Assembly (NCBI GenBank): GCA_031002005.1
Contig: CM061914.1
Location: 16,850,148 to 16,914,147 of the forward strand
Source: Vandiemenella viatica
Lineage: Eukaryota > Arthropoda > Insecta > Orthoptera > Morabidae
Length of the DNA: 64,000 nucleotides
Direction of reading: 5' to 3'
The notes below the pieces were generated by a model, which was not told the origin of the DNA, did not search any database, and saw only the letters and a list, made by a program, of their open reading frames with translations. Every line of letters starts with the position of its first letter. Position 1 is the first letter of the stretch. A program made the translations under genes and the position numbers. Shown in pieces: positions 22,447-34,010 of this stretch.

Positions 22447-22785
22447 TAACATTTAATTTAATTGCAATGGAGCACAGGCTCCGGTGGCAATTTCCCTACA
22501 CACCCAACTTCCCCCTATCCTGCACCCATCTACATTTGCCCTCTACAAATTTTAACTTTAAATTCTTTTAACGTTTTCGGTAAGTTATTCATCATTCCCC
22601 TTGGTAACTCATTCCAATCCCTGACACCCTTACCTAAAAAAGAAAATCTTCCCACACCCTTGTGCTTGAAATCGAGTGGCAGCTTGTGGTCATGGTCATC
22701 TTTTCCCTTCCATGAACTACTTTTCATACCTACTCCAATATCTTTCCGTGCCTCATCGACAATGGTATTACAGATCAGCTGGAAA
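22447..22785 (-). mobile_element. 3' end of a CR1/L2-like LINE, copy 1
   Basis: A minus-strand open frame at 22530-22727 reads MKSSSWKGKDDHDHKLPLDF, then GRFSFLGKGVRDWNELPRG and LPKTLKEFKVKICRGQM. The 3' end is ccattgcaattaaattaaa. It is near-identical to 25557-25850 but 5'-truncated after the codons for DEARKDIGVG. Confidence 0.85.
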
Positions 22786-22880
22786 AAAAAATCAACGACT
22801 GAAGAATTCTACCAGGAAACAGCAAAAAGTAAACCAGCAGAAGTATAAAAAAAATAGAAGAATAAAAATAATTGAATATA

Positions 22881-24092
22881 CGAGGGGCAGTCAAAAAGTT
22901 CCCGGAATTCTGTCGAAGTGTTGGCATTTGTGATGCAGTTGTTATGAGTTTGACAGGTCATAACAGGTCATGACTGGTGTTAGCTGAAGGTAGGTCTGTG
23001 TGGTAATCAGTTGGCGCGATGTCGCAGTTTCAGCAAAGGGAGAACATCAAGGTCATGTGCAGATTAGGGAAATCTGCTTCAGAGACTTTGTTAGCCTTAC
23101 AAACAGTTTACGGTGACGATTCTTTAAAGAAAACAGCCGTTTACGAGTGGTTTTCAAGATTTAATGGTGGACAGGAATCGCTGGAAGACGAGAGTCGCAG
23201 TGGGAGACCTTCAACCTCCAGAAAGGAAGCAATGGTCGAGCAAGTGAAACAGTTAATCAGATCAGACCGAAGAATGACCATCGACGAGTTGGCACAAGAA
23301 GTGGGGATCTCTCATGGATCCATTCACGCAATTCTGTCGGATGATTTGAAGATGAAACGTGTCACTGAAAAGTTTGTCGCGAAGCTGCTGAATCCAGATC
23401 AAATAGAAACTCGGAAGTTGACTGCGGCCGAATGTTTTAAAAAAGCAAAGAGGACCCGACGTTTCTTCAGACAATCGTTACTGGTGACGAGACTTGGGTG
23501 TACGCTGACGACCCGGAGACAAAGATGCAATCATCAGAATGGCACACAACGTCCTCTCCTCGACCAAAGAAATCACGTCATGTCAAATCCAAAACAAAAG
23601 TGATGCTCATTGCGTTTTTCGCCTACGAAGGTCTGTCTGGTGCACCATGAATTTCTACCAAATGGACAAACCTTTAACTGCCCTTTTTACGTGCAAGTTT
23701 TGAAAAGACTGAGGGAAGCAATCCGGAAAAAACGTCCCGGCGAATGGCAAGGAGGATGGCCACTGCATCACGACAATGCTCCCTCCCACACATCGATTGT
23801 TGTGCAGGCATGGCTTGCAGAAAAGAACATTCCAGTCCTCCACCAGCCTCAGTAACTCACCGGATTTAGCGCCATCGGATTTCTGCCTCTTTCCCAAGAT
23901 GAAAATGGGCCTCAAAGGTAACCGTTATCTTCTACAGACATCAAAACGAAAACGACGGCTGTATTTCGGAAGATACGAAAACAAGATTTGTGTTCAGAAG
24001 GAGCCTTTTTTGAAGGAGATTAGGTAAATGTGTACTTATCTTTTGTTAATAGAGTTACAATGAATTTCCGGGAACTTTTTGACTGCCCCTCG
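22881..24092 (+). mobile_element. mariner element with intact ends and broken transposase
   Basis: A 1.2-kb element with 27-bp terminal inverted repeats: cgaggggcagtcaaaaagtt at the left and its complement aactttttgactgcccctcg at the right. The left target is TA (22879-22880); the right neighbour is TG, an apparent change. One gene in the same direction starts at 23019. The ends look competent, but the transposase carries several frame shifts. Confidence 0.9.
23019..23990 (+). pseudogene. mariner transposase, frameshifted
   Basis: ATG at 23019 opens the N-terminal helix-turn-helix pair (NIKVMCRLGKSASETLLAL, TAVYEWFSRFNGGQESLED) and the linker RSGRPSTS. The frame then shifts near 23445. The first catalytic Asp (VTGDETWV) lies at about 23481-23505 in another frame. 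A second open piece (23610-23855) carries GEWQGGWPLHHDNAPSHTS with the second Asp, then shifts again. The third region (around 23860) is visible as SPDLAPSDFCLFPK in a further frame. All three parts of a DD34D catalytic set can be located, but three or more frame shifts disable it. Usual length is about 345 residues. Confidence 0.88.
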
Positions 24093-24119
24093 TGTTCTAA
24101 AACATTGAACATCGAAAGA

Positions 24120-24475
24120 GGTGTTAAGAAATTGGTTCCTTATCTCCGAAAATGTTTTTCTTGGAGATAGCAATTTCAGAGCTAGAATGGGCAGAAAAAG
24201 GAATTGGAATCAATAGAAGAATACATAAACCTTGAAATTCGTCGATGATATTGAATTTTCCGCCGGCAACGTTGATGAATTCCAAACCTTGGTTACCGGT
24301 GATTCCTGCGAGTGTAAAGCAGTTGGCCTGATCATGAACCTTTCAAAAACAAAAGTTATGTCTAACAAGTGGAACTCAGAGGAGAATTTAAAAATTAATA
24401 AAATACCCTTAGAAATTTCAGCGAGTACAATTATCTTGGCCAGTTTATCAGTATGAGACCAGAAATTTTTCATCT
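24120..24475 (+). mobile_element. LINE reverse-transcriptase fragment (motif C and following)
   Basis: The frame at 24232-24456 reads MKFVDDIEFSAGNVDEFQTL (motif C as FVDD), then GLIMNLSKTKVMSNKWNSEE, a common LINE sequence. Both ends are truncated. Confidence 0.65.
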
Positions 24476-24639
24476 CATCAAGCTGATACTGGAAGCTTCT
24501 GAGAGGGATTCAATTATTCTCAAATGTAATATGCCTACAAATCCAAAGAAAATAGTTTTCGACCAGTGCCATCTTTCCGTTTTCACGCTCACTGACTGAA
24601 TTTACAAAAGCAAAACTTGGAACGGGTGTAAAGGTCATT

Positions 24640-24900
24640 GCAGTTCGCCTGCAGGCCGTGGACTGAGGGTCGGGTCGACAGACGCCGACCGACGGAGGCC
24701 ACACATTAGGAAGAGGCAATCTTGAGGAGAAGTCGCGGCCTGCAGTCCGTCGACTGAGGGTCGATAAAGGCCACACATTATTCAGTCCGCCCGAAAGACA
24801 AAATCCTGAGGCATTCGCCTCACAGGTCACTGCCTGCAGGTGGCCTCAAAGTTACCCACCCACATACAGATCGCCTGCAGACCGTCACCTCAGTCACAGT
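24640..24900 (+). repeat. Cluster of short direct repeats beside a Harbinger fragment
   Basis: Two copies of a cctgcaggccgtggactgag / cctgcagtccgtcgactgag unit with gaggccacacatta / aaggccacacatta (about 24646-24711 and 24737-24784), followed by two more cctgcagg-containing pieces. They may be subterminal repeats of the element that carries 24920-25330. Confidence 0.55.
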
Positions 24901-24919
24901 TTAACCATCAAAAGACGAC

Positions 24920-25330
24920 TGTTGCCGCAGTGCAAAATATTGACAAAACGGTAGTAATTAAAAACTACAAAAAAGTTAGCAGATTTAGTTATATTGTTGG
25001 TGTTATTGGAAAATCCAAGAAGCCAGCAAAGAGGTTTCTGGGTGAAAGATTGGCTTCTCGAAAGAGAAAGTTATCGCATATGAATCTTATTGAGGAACTG
25101 CGAAAATCTGCTACTGATGATTAAAAAAAATTATCTTCGCATGGATGATAAGTCTTTCGAAAAGTTATTAAAACTTGTGAAACCATGGATTTAGAAGAAA
25201 AATATAAAAATGAGAAGAGCAATCAGTGCTAAAGAAAGGTTTACTTTTTCTTTCTGGCAGAAACTTTAGCCTATATTAAAGTCAATTCAAATTATCCGTT
25301 AGGATGTCGAATTCTCTGTAATATAGAAAA
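24920..25330 (+). pseudogene. PIF/Harbinger transposase N-terminal fragment
   Basis: The plus-strand frame ending at 25124 gives SHMNLIEELRKSATDD; after a one-base shift it continues KNYLRMDDKSFEKLLKLVKP, then MRRAISAKERFTFSFWQKL. The order 'elrLxDpxxyxnYLRMdexxFexLLxLVxPxI' then 'Mr-aIsaeERL' is the N-terminal part of PIF/Harbinger transposases. The DDE catalytic part is absent or unrecognisable beyond 25330. Confidence 0.7.
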
Positions 25331-25556
25331 TATTCCTTTCTGAAATGTTCCTTTTATTAGTTCAAAGATTAATCTCTACTCTATGCGATTGTTTTGTTTG
25401 ACCAACGACCACTGAGTATCTTAATGCTGGGAATACACGTCAGATAGTTGGCTGCGGTTTCACGCACACACACATTTTTTTATTTACTAATGTATTTGTA
25501 ACACATATATTAACTATGCTTATTATACTTTTTCTTTACTCTTTGACCAAATATCT

Positions 25557-26420
25557 TTAATTTAATTTAATTGCAATGGAGCACACGCTCCGGTGGCAAT
25601 TCCCCTACACACCCAACTCCCCCTATCCTACACTCACCTACATTTGCCCTCTACAAATTTTAACTTTAAATTCTTTTAACGTTTTCGGTAGGTTATTCAT
25701 CATTCCCCTTGGTAACTCAATCCAATCCCTGACACCCTTACCTAAGAAACAAAATCTTCCCACACCCTTGTGCCTGAAATCGAGTGCCAGCTTGTGGTCA
25801 TGGTCATCTTTTCCCTTCCATGAACTACTTTTCATACCTACTGCAATATCTTTCCATGCCTCATCGCCAGTATACGCCCTGTACACTCCCATGACCCTCC
25901 TCATCCTCCTCCTGTCTTGCAATGAATCCCATTCCAGCTCCTTTATCATATCTGTCACTGATTGCATTCTGCGATAATTTCCAGAAACAAATCTAGCAGC
26001 CCTTCTTTGCACCTTCTCCAACTCCTGTATTTGATACTCAAAATGTAGGTCCCATACTACACTACCATATTAGAGCAATGGTCTTACCAAAGTTTTGTAA
26101 CCCAATTCCTTTACTTCTCTCGTGCATCCCCTCATCACTCTCTCCAACAAGTGCAGAACTTTGAACCTTTTCCTACCACCTGTCCAATGTGTCCTGCCCA
26201 GTTAAGCTTGTTATCAAATGTAATGCCAAGATATTTACATTTCAAGTCTTCAGTAAGCAATTCTTTCCCCACGTTATATTCATAATTTACCTTTTGTTTT
26301 TTATTTGTGTATCTAATTAGCTGACTCTTCTTTGCATTTATCTTCATCCCATGTTTACCAACCCAAATATCACAGACATTGGCAGAATCGCTAATAATCG
26401 TTGCCATTAAAAAAACAAAT
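25557..26420 (-). mobile_element. CR1/L2-like LINE 3' portion, copy 2
   Basis: Minus-strand coding in two frames. First, 26135-26407 (HGMKINAKKSQLIRYTNKK, CKYLGITFDNKLNWAGHIG), the region after RT motif C. Second, 25638-26021 (MEKVQRRAARFVSGNYRRM, SLQDRRRMRRVMGVYRAYTG, then the same tail as copy 1). A shift near 26050-26140 separates them. The 3' end is caattaaattaaattaaag, a (TTAAA)-type tail. 5'-truncated; the catalytic core is missing. Confidence 0.87.
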
Positions 26421-27244
26421 GAACGTAAACAATGAATGTTTTATTTAATATAATGTATTTGTAACACATATTATATATAAATTTTAGCTTTCTGAACTTC
26501 TTCTCCGTATAAACTTTAACTATGGCAAATGTCACTCTCCTCCATGCGCGCAATATTCTTAAAAAGGGATGCTAAGTTTTCGCTTCACGTATTAATATAT
26601 AGATTCAACAGTATGAGAGCTTGGTGAAAACCACATTGGAAGGGATGGGGCACGGTCAGTGATATGGAGAAAAACCTTATCCACGGAAGAACAGAAGATG
26701 TCAATTGTAACAGCAGTCAGGAAGTGAGCTGGAAAACCGAAGCCAAACCAATTACCAGTAACTCAAGGAAGAAGACGGCCATTTTCACTCGAACAGATTT
26801 TGCCCGTTGTCCTCGTGTGGAATAGATAAACCTAATAGCCGTTTTCTCTTTGACTTGTAGATTGTCCTCAATAATTTATAAAAACCGATTCAAACGCAAA
26901 ATCAAAATTCGTATACGAGTAACCTTATACTTAGAAAAAATCAGATGATTAGAATTTATTATTAGATCTTAAAAGGCTGTCTGCCTTTAGTTAAATCTGG
27001 AAAGCACAAGCAATTGTAAACATACCGTTTTGACGGATCAGCAGGAAATGACAATTTACAAGGCACGAGATTATTATTTAAATGGGCGAAGTAACTTAAC
27101 ATATTTGCCACTTGATGTCAGTAATAAAAAAGGAACTGAAATATCAAAATTTGGTATGGTTGGCTGTCGGAACTGAAAACCAATTTTCGTTAACTGACAA
27201 TTATTTTTGCTTCCACTATCAGACATATGAATCCAGAATCAAAG
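26421..27244. other. Unassigned DNA
   Basis: No recognised family. A weak plus-strand coding-like stretch at 26590-26870 has stops and no known motif. Confidence 0.35.
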
Positions 27245-27492
27245 GTTTCTTATAAACCTGTGATGTTGTGCGCTAAGGGAAGTAGAAGTTGTACTACTCG
27301 CGAGGACGCGGGTTTGTTTCCAGGTCGAGCCATCCATTTCGGCTTTAACAGGTTTACCGAAACCTCTCGAGGCGAATGCTAGGATTGTTCCTTGAAAAAC
27401 CTCGTCTGGAATTCTTCCTATTCCTTGTCTCTTATCCTTTCCCAGCTCTGATGACCTCAACGAGTGCTAAAACCATAAGCAAACAAGGGAGA
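27245..27492 (+). mobile_element. tRNA-derived SINE, diverged family A relative
   Basis: A B-box-like gcgggtttgtttccaggtc, then catccatttcggctttaaca, cgaggcgaatgctagga, a pyrimidine-rich stretch and gatgacctcaacgagtgcta with an A-rich end. The same order of blocks as 17776-18007 with many substitutions. Confidence 0.6.
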
Positions 27493-29650
27493 GAGTTAAG
27501 TGTTTAAGTATAACGTGTTTTTTGGTGTTGTGTATTGAGAAGGGAGAGAGTGGAACAACTTTAACTGTGTCATATGCCATTATTACGAACGGAGGAGGAG
27601 TTTGTGGTTTAATCCATGTCTTTAGCATACAATCTTGTTAAGGTACTCTTTTACCTTGCTGCCTAAGTCCCTAATGACGAATGTTACCTCCACCAATGCG
27701 GCTGGAACCAGATAATCCTCATTGAACACGGGCATAACTCATGCAGCATTGTTACCTCGGGACGAGTCTGTTAATTGGGATCTCAAAACGTGAAAAATCC
27801 ACCAATATTTCGAATAGTAAGCTGTTGGAAGTAAAGTAACGAAAACCACTTTAGATTATATTGTATCAAAGCTAGTGAAGCAACTTGCGCCTGCATTTCA
27901 GGCTACCGTCACCGCTCTGCCCACGAAGGAAGCGGTGGCCTCGCATTTCTCTTCCGTGCGCGAAAATGGCCGACTTCCGGCGGAAGTCTTGGTTCTAGTC
28001 CAGCAATACGGCCTGTTAACGAGGCGGGAGAGCTTCTCTTCCGCAGCTTCTAACCAATGCTGTCGCCAGTTCCCGACGAAACTCCGCAGGAACAAACAAG
28101 ATTAGCTTCATGTAATATCATGTCTCTTCCCAAACGACGCAACACTTAAGTTGTTTCGGAAGACAAACAGAAAACTTGGAAACCAAACTCATTAAACGAA
28201 AATCCAGAAGAGAATTAAATTTTCTGACCGCCATTATTAACAGTTGAAGCTGTTTGCTGTTTATTAAGTGATACATATTATACTCTTTGGAAATATCTCT
28301 ACAAGTCTATTTCAGTCTTATGAGGATTTTTAGTTTAACTTGTTTCACTGTTGGAGGTATACTGTGCTGCAAGTTCGATGCCTTAACCCCCTTCCTTATA
28401 AATCACAACTTTCCAACTCTCTTGCGTACGAAATTAAGTTTAAATTTATGGTCTTAGACCTCTTTTAAAGGCAGGACTCTGTTATTTTAGAGCAGATGAT
28501 TCTATAAATTCCAGCAGACTGGTAACTCCTGCTTTGTATAGTAGTTACCTGCCATTTGCACTGCATATTATGACAAGTTTCGAGTACTGGTTGAAAGATT
28601 GGTATCTAATATATAAATATGGTTCTACACCAAGTTTTTGTAATGAGAGACTATCAAAAAAATTTCAATATTTTTATCATTTTTATTTATTTATTATGAC
28701 TACATTGATTATAAGTTTGTTTTCAATCGCGTTTTCTGTTATCTCATTTTCACTATCGATGTTACGTGAATGTGTGCGGCGTTTAAAACTTACGTACTCG
28801 TATAGTACACTGATGATGACCGCCATACCAAGCGACTCATTCGTGAACCAGGGTGGGTCCCCTTGCCTCTCCCAGTATGTGCGGGGTATGTCGAGTTGAT
28901 TGCGTATGATATAAAAAATTAAGGAATGAAGCGAGAGACCGTCACCAGATGTACCGCTTTATACAAAGGACAAATCAACACCAACAGTATTGTATGCCCC
29001 CACTCCACACAGATGGCGGAGACCTTTGCTATTTGAACCAGGATTTACGAATCTCAGCCTTCCAGTCAAAGTTGGAACCAGCTAACCCACCATCAGGCGC
29101 CGGAGCCAGCCATAACCGGGTAGCTTAAGCCTCTCTAAAGAGATGTTAGACTTATATTTACTGTCGTAATAGCATTGAATTTTTTCAAAGGTTAGAGCTA
29201 ACTGAAATGGAACACTGTATCGGATTCCTATTCATCTATGTTCACTATTTTACTAACGCAATTTCCGTATTTTATGTGTACCAGAGTTTGTGTTGTACGA
29301 CGTAGTATTGTGGAGTCTAATAAAATGCCAGTATTACATTCAATTACTTTATGATTCTCTCTTGCTTCCCGCAAACAGCTCCAAATTGTCTCCATTCACC
29401 TTATGATTCATACCTACTCATTACTCTCTTTACCGCCTCCTGTTTTCCAAAGATCGTCAGCCTAGTTCTTGTAACTTAGGTCTTATAGGTTGTTTCTGCT
29501 GTTCTGAAATCTCAGATACAGGAACTGGGAAAGGTGTAGTGAACCAAGTTACTTCACGTTACTGGTTCACCTCCTCATCCCTAGCAGATGCAGGACTTTC
29601 TAATCTAACTCTACGGACTCCTCAACTGCAGTCCAGAAAGAAACAGAGAT
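27493..29650. other. Unassigned DNA with a GC-rich segment and a possible SINE relic
   Basis: The segment at 27870-28105 is GC-rich and open on both strands, without splice sites or a family I recognise. A minus-strand SINE-like segment at about 28975-29125 has ggtgggttagctggttcc and ggttcaaatag resembling A and B boxes. The 121-codon frame at 28534-28899 is AT-rich and hydrophobic and cannot be supported. Confidence 0.35.
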
Positions 29651-29932
29651 TTTGAAATAAAAAATAAACAAACTGAATTTTTTTCTTTATTGTATATATT
29701 TTGGAGGTAAACTCTTAGGCTATTTTTCTACATAATCGCCATTTTAAATTAAGGCATTTATTATAACGTGGTACAACCTTTCAATACCCTCTATGTAGGA
29801 ATCTGCCGCCTGCGAGCTCAACCACTGGTTGAGACCGGCATGCAGTTCAGCGTCAGTGGCAAAGCGTTGCGTAGCGAGCTACGTCTTCATCGCTGGAAAC
29901 TAGTGGTAGTCGCTAGGCGCCAAAACCGGGCT
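29650..29932 (-). pseudogene. mariner transposase C-terminal part (downstream of the Jockey insertion)
   Basis: Minus-strand remnant reading LNAELHAGLNQWLSSQAADSYIEGIERLYHVINKCLNL (positions about 29870-29750; shown as one family block only), then a sequence like 'NGDYVEK', the standard C-terminus of mariner transposases. It is continuous with 38699-39112 once the Jockey element and one copy of aaaaccgggct are removed. Confidence 0.8.
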
Positions 29933-30025
29933 TTTTTTAAATTTCTTTATTTCAACCGTTCAGCGTATTTGCGCTTTACAGATTGGATTTGAAATCAATT
30001 ATGTATTGAAAAGGACATGAATAAA

Positions 30026-31246
30026 TTAACGGTGCGGCACTTTGAGTGAGGTTAACTCATCGAGTCCCTCAATAACATTAAATATAATATCGTTAAACAT
30101 AATGACATTAAACATAATAACATTAAACATAATAGTTTTTGTAATAACATTATCAAATGATGTCTGAATAGATGTAATTCTAGCGTTTATCTGGAAGAGA
30201 AGATCCTGGGGTAAGCGGCTGGTGATTCTGGTTGGTCTGTCGGATCTGGTGCCCAGGGAGTAATATGCGGCTCCTGGCACTCTGGGAAGGTGTTGGTAGA
30301 ATCGTCGTGCTTGCTCTTGTATAAACGCGTGATGGTAGGCAGTCCGAGTTCGCTGGGAGTTGCGGACGAACCACGGCGCATCGACGGCGATCCGCAAGAT
30401 TTTGTTTTGCAGCGACTGTATCTTCTTGATTTTTCTGGCAGCGGCACCTCCCCAGACTGGACAGGCATAGGTCAGTAGAGGTCGGATTAAAGGAGTATAT
30501 AGTAGGATAGTGATGTTGCTTTTGAGTGAAGACTTCCGGTTGATAATGGGATATAATTTAGTGAGCCGGGAGTATGCGAGGTTGAGTTTGGAGTTTATGT
30601 GAGCGTTCCAGGTCAGTCGGCGGTCCAAATGAACTCCCAGGTATTTGAAGATCTCGTCAGGACGTTTCCAAGGTACAAGTGTGCCATTGATAACAATCGG
30701 AGTTGGTTGAGCCGGGCGTCGGAGAGTGAAGATCATAGTTTCGCACTTAGTTGGATTCAGTGCGATGCGCCACATGTTCAACCAGTTGGTTAAGGCAGTA
30801 AGGGCCACTTGAAGGTTGCGAACAGCTGTTTGAATATCTTCGTGGGAGGTGAACAGTGCTGTGTCGTCGGCGTACATTGCTATGGCTGAAGTGGTCAAAT
30901 CGGGGCAATCAGAGACATAAATATTGAAGAGTGTTGGTCCGAGGACAGAGCCTTGAGGAACACCAGCTAGGACAGGACGTGGAGTGGATTTGACTGAATC
31001 AATTTTTACTGAGAATGTGCGTCGGAGTAGGAAGCTGTGGAGGATTCTGTACAAGTAATCGGGGACTCCAATGTTGCGCAGTTTATACAAGAGCCCTGCG
31101 TGCCACATTCTGTCGAAAGCTTGAGTAAAATCTAGAAAGGCGGCGGCCGTGTGCTGTTTAGTTTCATAAGCTCGTGCTATGATTTCGGTGATGCGGAGGA
31201 GTTGGTGGGTGGTGGAGTGATGTGCTTGGAATCCAAACTGATTCAT
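30026..31246 (-). pseudogene. Jockey-like ORF2, reverse transcriptase domain
   Basis: A 406-residue open frame. Motif A is AAFLDFTQAFDRMWH (Asp39), motif B AGVPQGSVLGPTLFNIYVSD (residues 94-113), and motif C MYADD (Asp127, Asp128); all catalytic Asp are present. The thumb (DEIFKYLGVHLDRRLTWNAHI) and a C-terminal basic region follow. The last 20 or so codons run into the attaaacataat repeats, giving an artificial FNVIMFNVIMFN tail. Upstream sequence up to 31500 continues the domain (FPKPGKPTNQPASYRPISL, then ALSKIFEKIIKKRI) in the same frame. Two small shifts near 31500-31530 separate it from the endonuclease half. Confidence 0.92.
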
Positions 31247-31475
31247 GGGTATGACTGAGGCTTGTCTGAGGAATTTGCATATGCGTTTCTTGATGATTTT
31301 TTCGAATATTTTAGATAGAGCCGGAAGTAAACTTATTGGTCGGTAACTGGCTGGTTGGTTGGTAGGTTTGCCGGGTTTGGGGAAAACAATTATTTCCGCG
31401 TGTTTCCAGGAAGATGGGAAATAACCAAGGCGGAATAGTGCGTTGAATATGGATGCAAGGAAGGCTATAGCTTTA

Positions 31476-32892
31476 TCAGGTAAATGTTTGAGGCCACGTT
31501 AGGAATTTGGTCGTGGCCGGGGGCTTTTTTTTGGAAACAAGCGAGTGTAGAAAGAATCGAATTTCTCGGGGTGAGGTAAACGAGATTGGTAGGGGAGCGG
31601 TGGGGTAAAAATGAGGAAGATTCTGTATTTCAGTTGCTGATTTGTCGTCGTGCGCTGTATTTGGTGTGAAGGATGATTGGAAGTAATCAGCAAGCAGTTC
31701 ACATTTTTCTTCATGGCTGGTGAAGTAGCTGGCTCCTTGTCGGAGTGGGGGTATAGTGAGGGGTTCGTGAAGGATCCTTTTAGTCTCCTTCCACAGAGTG
31801 CCGTCGTGAGGGGAGATAATTGAGAGATGGCGCGGATAAGTATGGAAACGGTATGAGTCCAGAGCTTGCTTGACTTGGTGGTTTAGTTGGTTGAGACGAG
31901 TATGTTGCCACTGTAGTCGTTGGTTTTGCCACATCCTTCTCATGCGATGCTTTGCTTGGAGCAGGTTCACGATTTCCAACGGTAGAGTTTTGTGGTAAGA
32001 AACTGGTCTAGCTGGCCGTGGAGGGGTTGAGGAGGCTGCCTTTAGAGAGGATATTATACTTGCGGTGAACTGTGAAATTGCCGTGTCAACGTCGGTTGTA
32101 TTTCGTAGAGGAGTATTAGGTCGAAGATCTTCTACGAGATGACGTTCGAATTTAGCCCAGTCAATGCGCCCCATTAGAAGTGAGGGTCTATGTGAATAGG
32201 TGGGGATATTTATTTCGAAGGTGGCTACTACTGGGCAATGATCAGAATCAAGTTCAGGTAGCACTTGCGTATAAATAGGATGGGAAATTTGTTTCACTAG
32301 TATTAGATCGAGAATGTCTGGGAGTACATGAGGATTATAGGAATAATAAGTTGGCTGGTCTGGGCTGAGGATATGGAATGCGCAGTCATTTGCTGCCTGT
32401 AGAAGGCGACGACCATTAGGTGTGGTAACTCTACATCCCCATAGGGCGTGTTTACTATTCAGATCTCCCATTAGAAAAGTGGGAGACGTCGTTGTGAATA
32501 ATGTACTGAAGTCTTGGTGTTGGAGACGTTTCGATGGCGGTTTGTACGCTGCTATGATAGTTAGGGATTGGCCGTTGCGCGTAGAGAGCTTGACTGTGCA
32601 AGCTTCTAAGTTTGTCAATGTTGCCAGAAAGATGGGATGGTGGGAGATGTTACTTTTGATGTAGTGCAACTCCGCCGGAGGCGGTAGCAGCAATACGATC
32701 TTCTCTATAGATAGAATATCCTGGCATGGTGAAGCGCTCTTGTGAAAGTAGATGTATTTCGGAAATACAAGCAATGTGTATATTGTGTCTGGACAGAAAT
32801 TCAAGAAGATCCTGTCGCTTAGATTTAATTCCGTTGGCATTCCAGTTTAAGAATTTGAGAGAAGAAAACGCTGGAGGCGCATTATTAGTCAT
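31476..32892 (-). pseudogene. Jockey-like ORF2, APE-type endonuclease and linker
   Basis: The ATG at 32892 opens MTNNAPPAFSSLKFLNWNAN, with the conserved Asn of the endonuclease, then the metal-binding Glu region (ACISEIHL). A one-base shift near 32665 moves the frame, which continues to 31476 with AAYKPPSKR, FLMGDLNSKHALWGC (catalytic Asp/Asn) and ELDSDHCPVVATF (catalytic Asp/His), then a linker. In a working element this domain nicks target DNA to prime reverse transcription. The start ATG overlaps the ORF1 stop (ATGACTAA) when the RTE insertion is removed. Confidence 0.92.
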
Positions 32893-32936
32893 TACGCAAT
32901 AGCTCCGTGACGAAGTTAATTTTTTTTTTGCTGTCG

Positions 32937-33266
32937 TCAGTCTTTAGACTGGTTTGATGCAATCCTCCATCCCTTCCTATCCTGTGCTAACCTTTTCGTT
33001 TCTACATACCCCTTACAACTCACGTCCTCATATTTCTGCTTCATATATTCTAATCTCTGTCTACCTCTACAGTTCTTACCTTCGACTGTTCCCTCCACTA
33101 ACAAATTAACCAATCCAGCATGTCTCAAAATATGACCTAAAAGCCTGTCTCTTCTTCCTGTAAGCTTCTTGCATAAACTTCTTTTCTCACCCATCACTTC
33201 CAAAACACGTTCATTTCTTACTTTGTCTGTCCACCTAATTTTTAGCATTCTTCTGTAACACAACAT
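32937..33266 (-). pseudogene. RTE LINE protein C-terminal tail
   Basis: MLCYRRMLKIRWTDKVRNER, then RRDRLLGHILRHAGLVNLLV and GRQRLEYMKQKYEDVSCKGY. The same tail is present at 15822-16184 and, decayed, at 53590-53860. It is followed by the element's 3' end and poly(A). Confidence 0.88.
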
Positions 33267-33362
33267 TTCAAATGCTTCAAGTTTCTTTCTTTCCGGTATT
33301 CCTAAAGTCCATGTTTCGCTACCGTAAAGTGCTGTGCTCCATACATAGAGTTTTAAAAAGTT

Positions 33363-33992
33363 CTATCTAATTCCTAGATCAATATTAGAAAATAAAATGT
33401 CTCTCTTTTTCGTGAAGGCTGTTTTTGCTAGTGCTATTCTGCTTTTAACATCATTCCTGCTCCTGCCATCGCTTGTAATTTTGCTTCCCAAGTAACAGAA
33501 ATCACTCACTTCTCCTATAGCATCCGATCCTATTTTTATATTTAACCTGCTACTATTGGTATCATTTCTGCTACATTTCACCACTTTTGTCTTACTTTGA
33601 TTTATATTCAGTATTTTGTTCATGCCATTCAATAACTTCTCAATATCCTTAGCCGTCTCTGCTATCAAGACAATTTCATCAGCAAATCGTAGCATACTGA
33701 TTTTTTCTCCTTGAAAACTTATGCCGCATGGAAATTTTTCTTTGACTTTCTTTATTGCTTCTTCTACATATAAGTTGAATATTAACGGGGATAGACTACA
33801 ACCTTGTCTCACACCCTTTTTAACTGATGCATGTCTCTCATTATTCTCTACTTTTATTACAGCCACTTGATTTTTATATAGTTTATAGAGTATTCTTCTA
33901 TCTCGATACTTTAGACCTGACTTCTTTAAAAATTTGAACATCTTGTCCCACCTAACATTATCAAAAGCTTTTTCTAAACCAACAAATGCCAT
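33363..33992 (-). pseudogene. RTE LINE reverse transcriptase core, two catalytic substitutions
   Basis: A 209-residue frame with motif A written MAFVGLEKAFDNVRW, where the sister copy at 63080-64000 has VDLEKAFD, so the first catalytic Asp is Gly. Motif B is GVRQGCSLSPLIFNLYVEEA. Motif C is LRFADEIVLIAE, where the sister has FADD, so the second Asp is Glu. Six residues (KEDFGL in the sister) are deleted in frame after MNKIL. It cannot be an active polymerase. The tail of the protein continues in another frame at 32937-33266. Confidence 0.9.
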
Positions 33993-34010
33993 AAAAGTAT
34001 CTTTGTTTTT

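Noticed and set aside
27870..28110. GC-rich frame open on both strands as a host exon
   Set aside because: No clear splice sites at either edge, and codon content is equally plausible on both strands.
28534..28899. 121-codon hydrophobic frame that could be a membrane protein
   Set aside because: Very AT-rich; hydrophobic codons are expected by composition, and there are no splice sites or conserved motifs.
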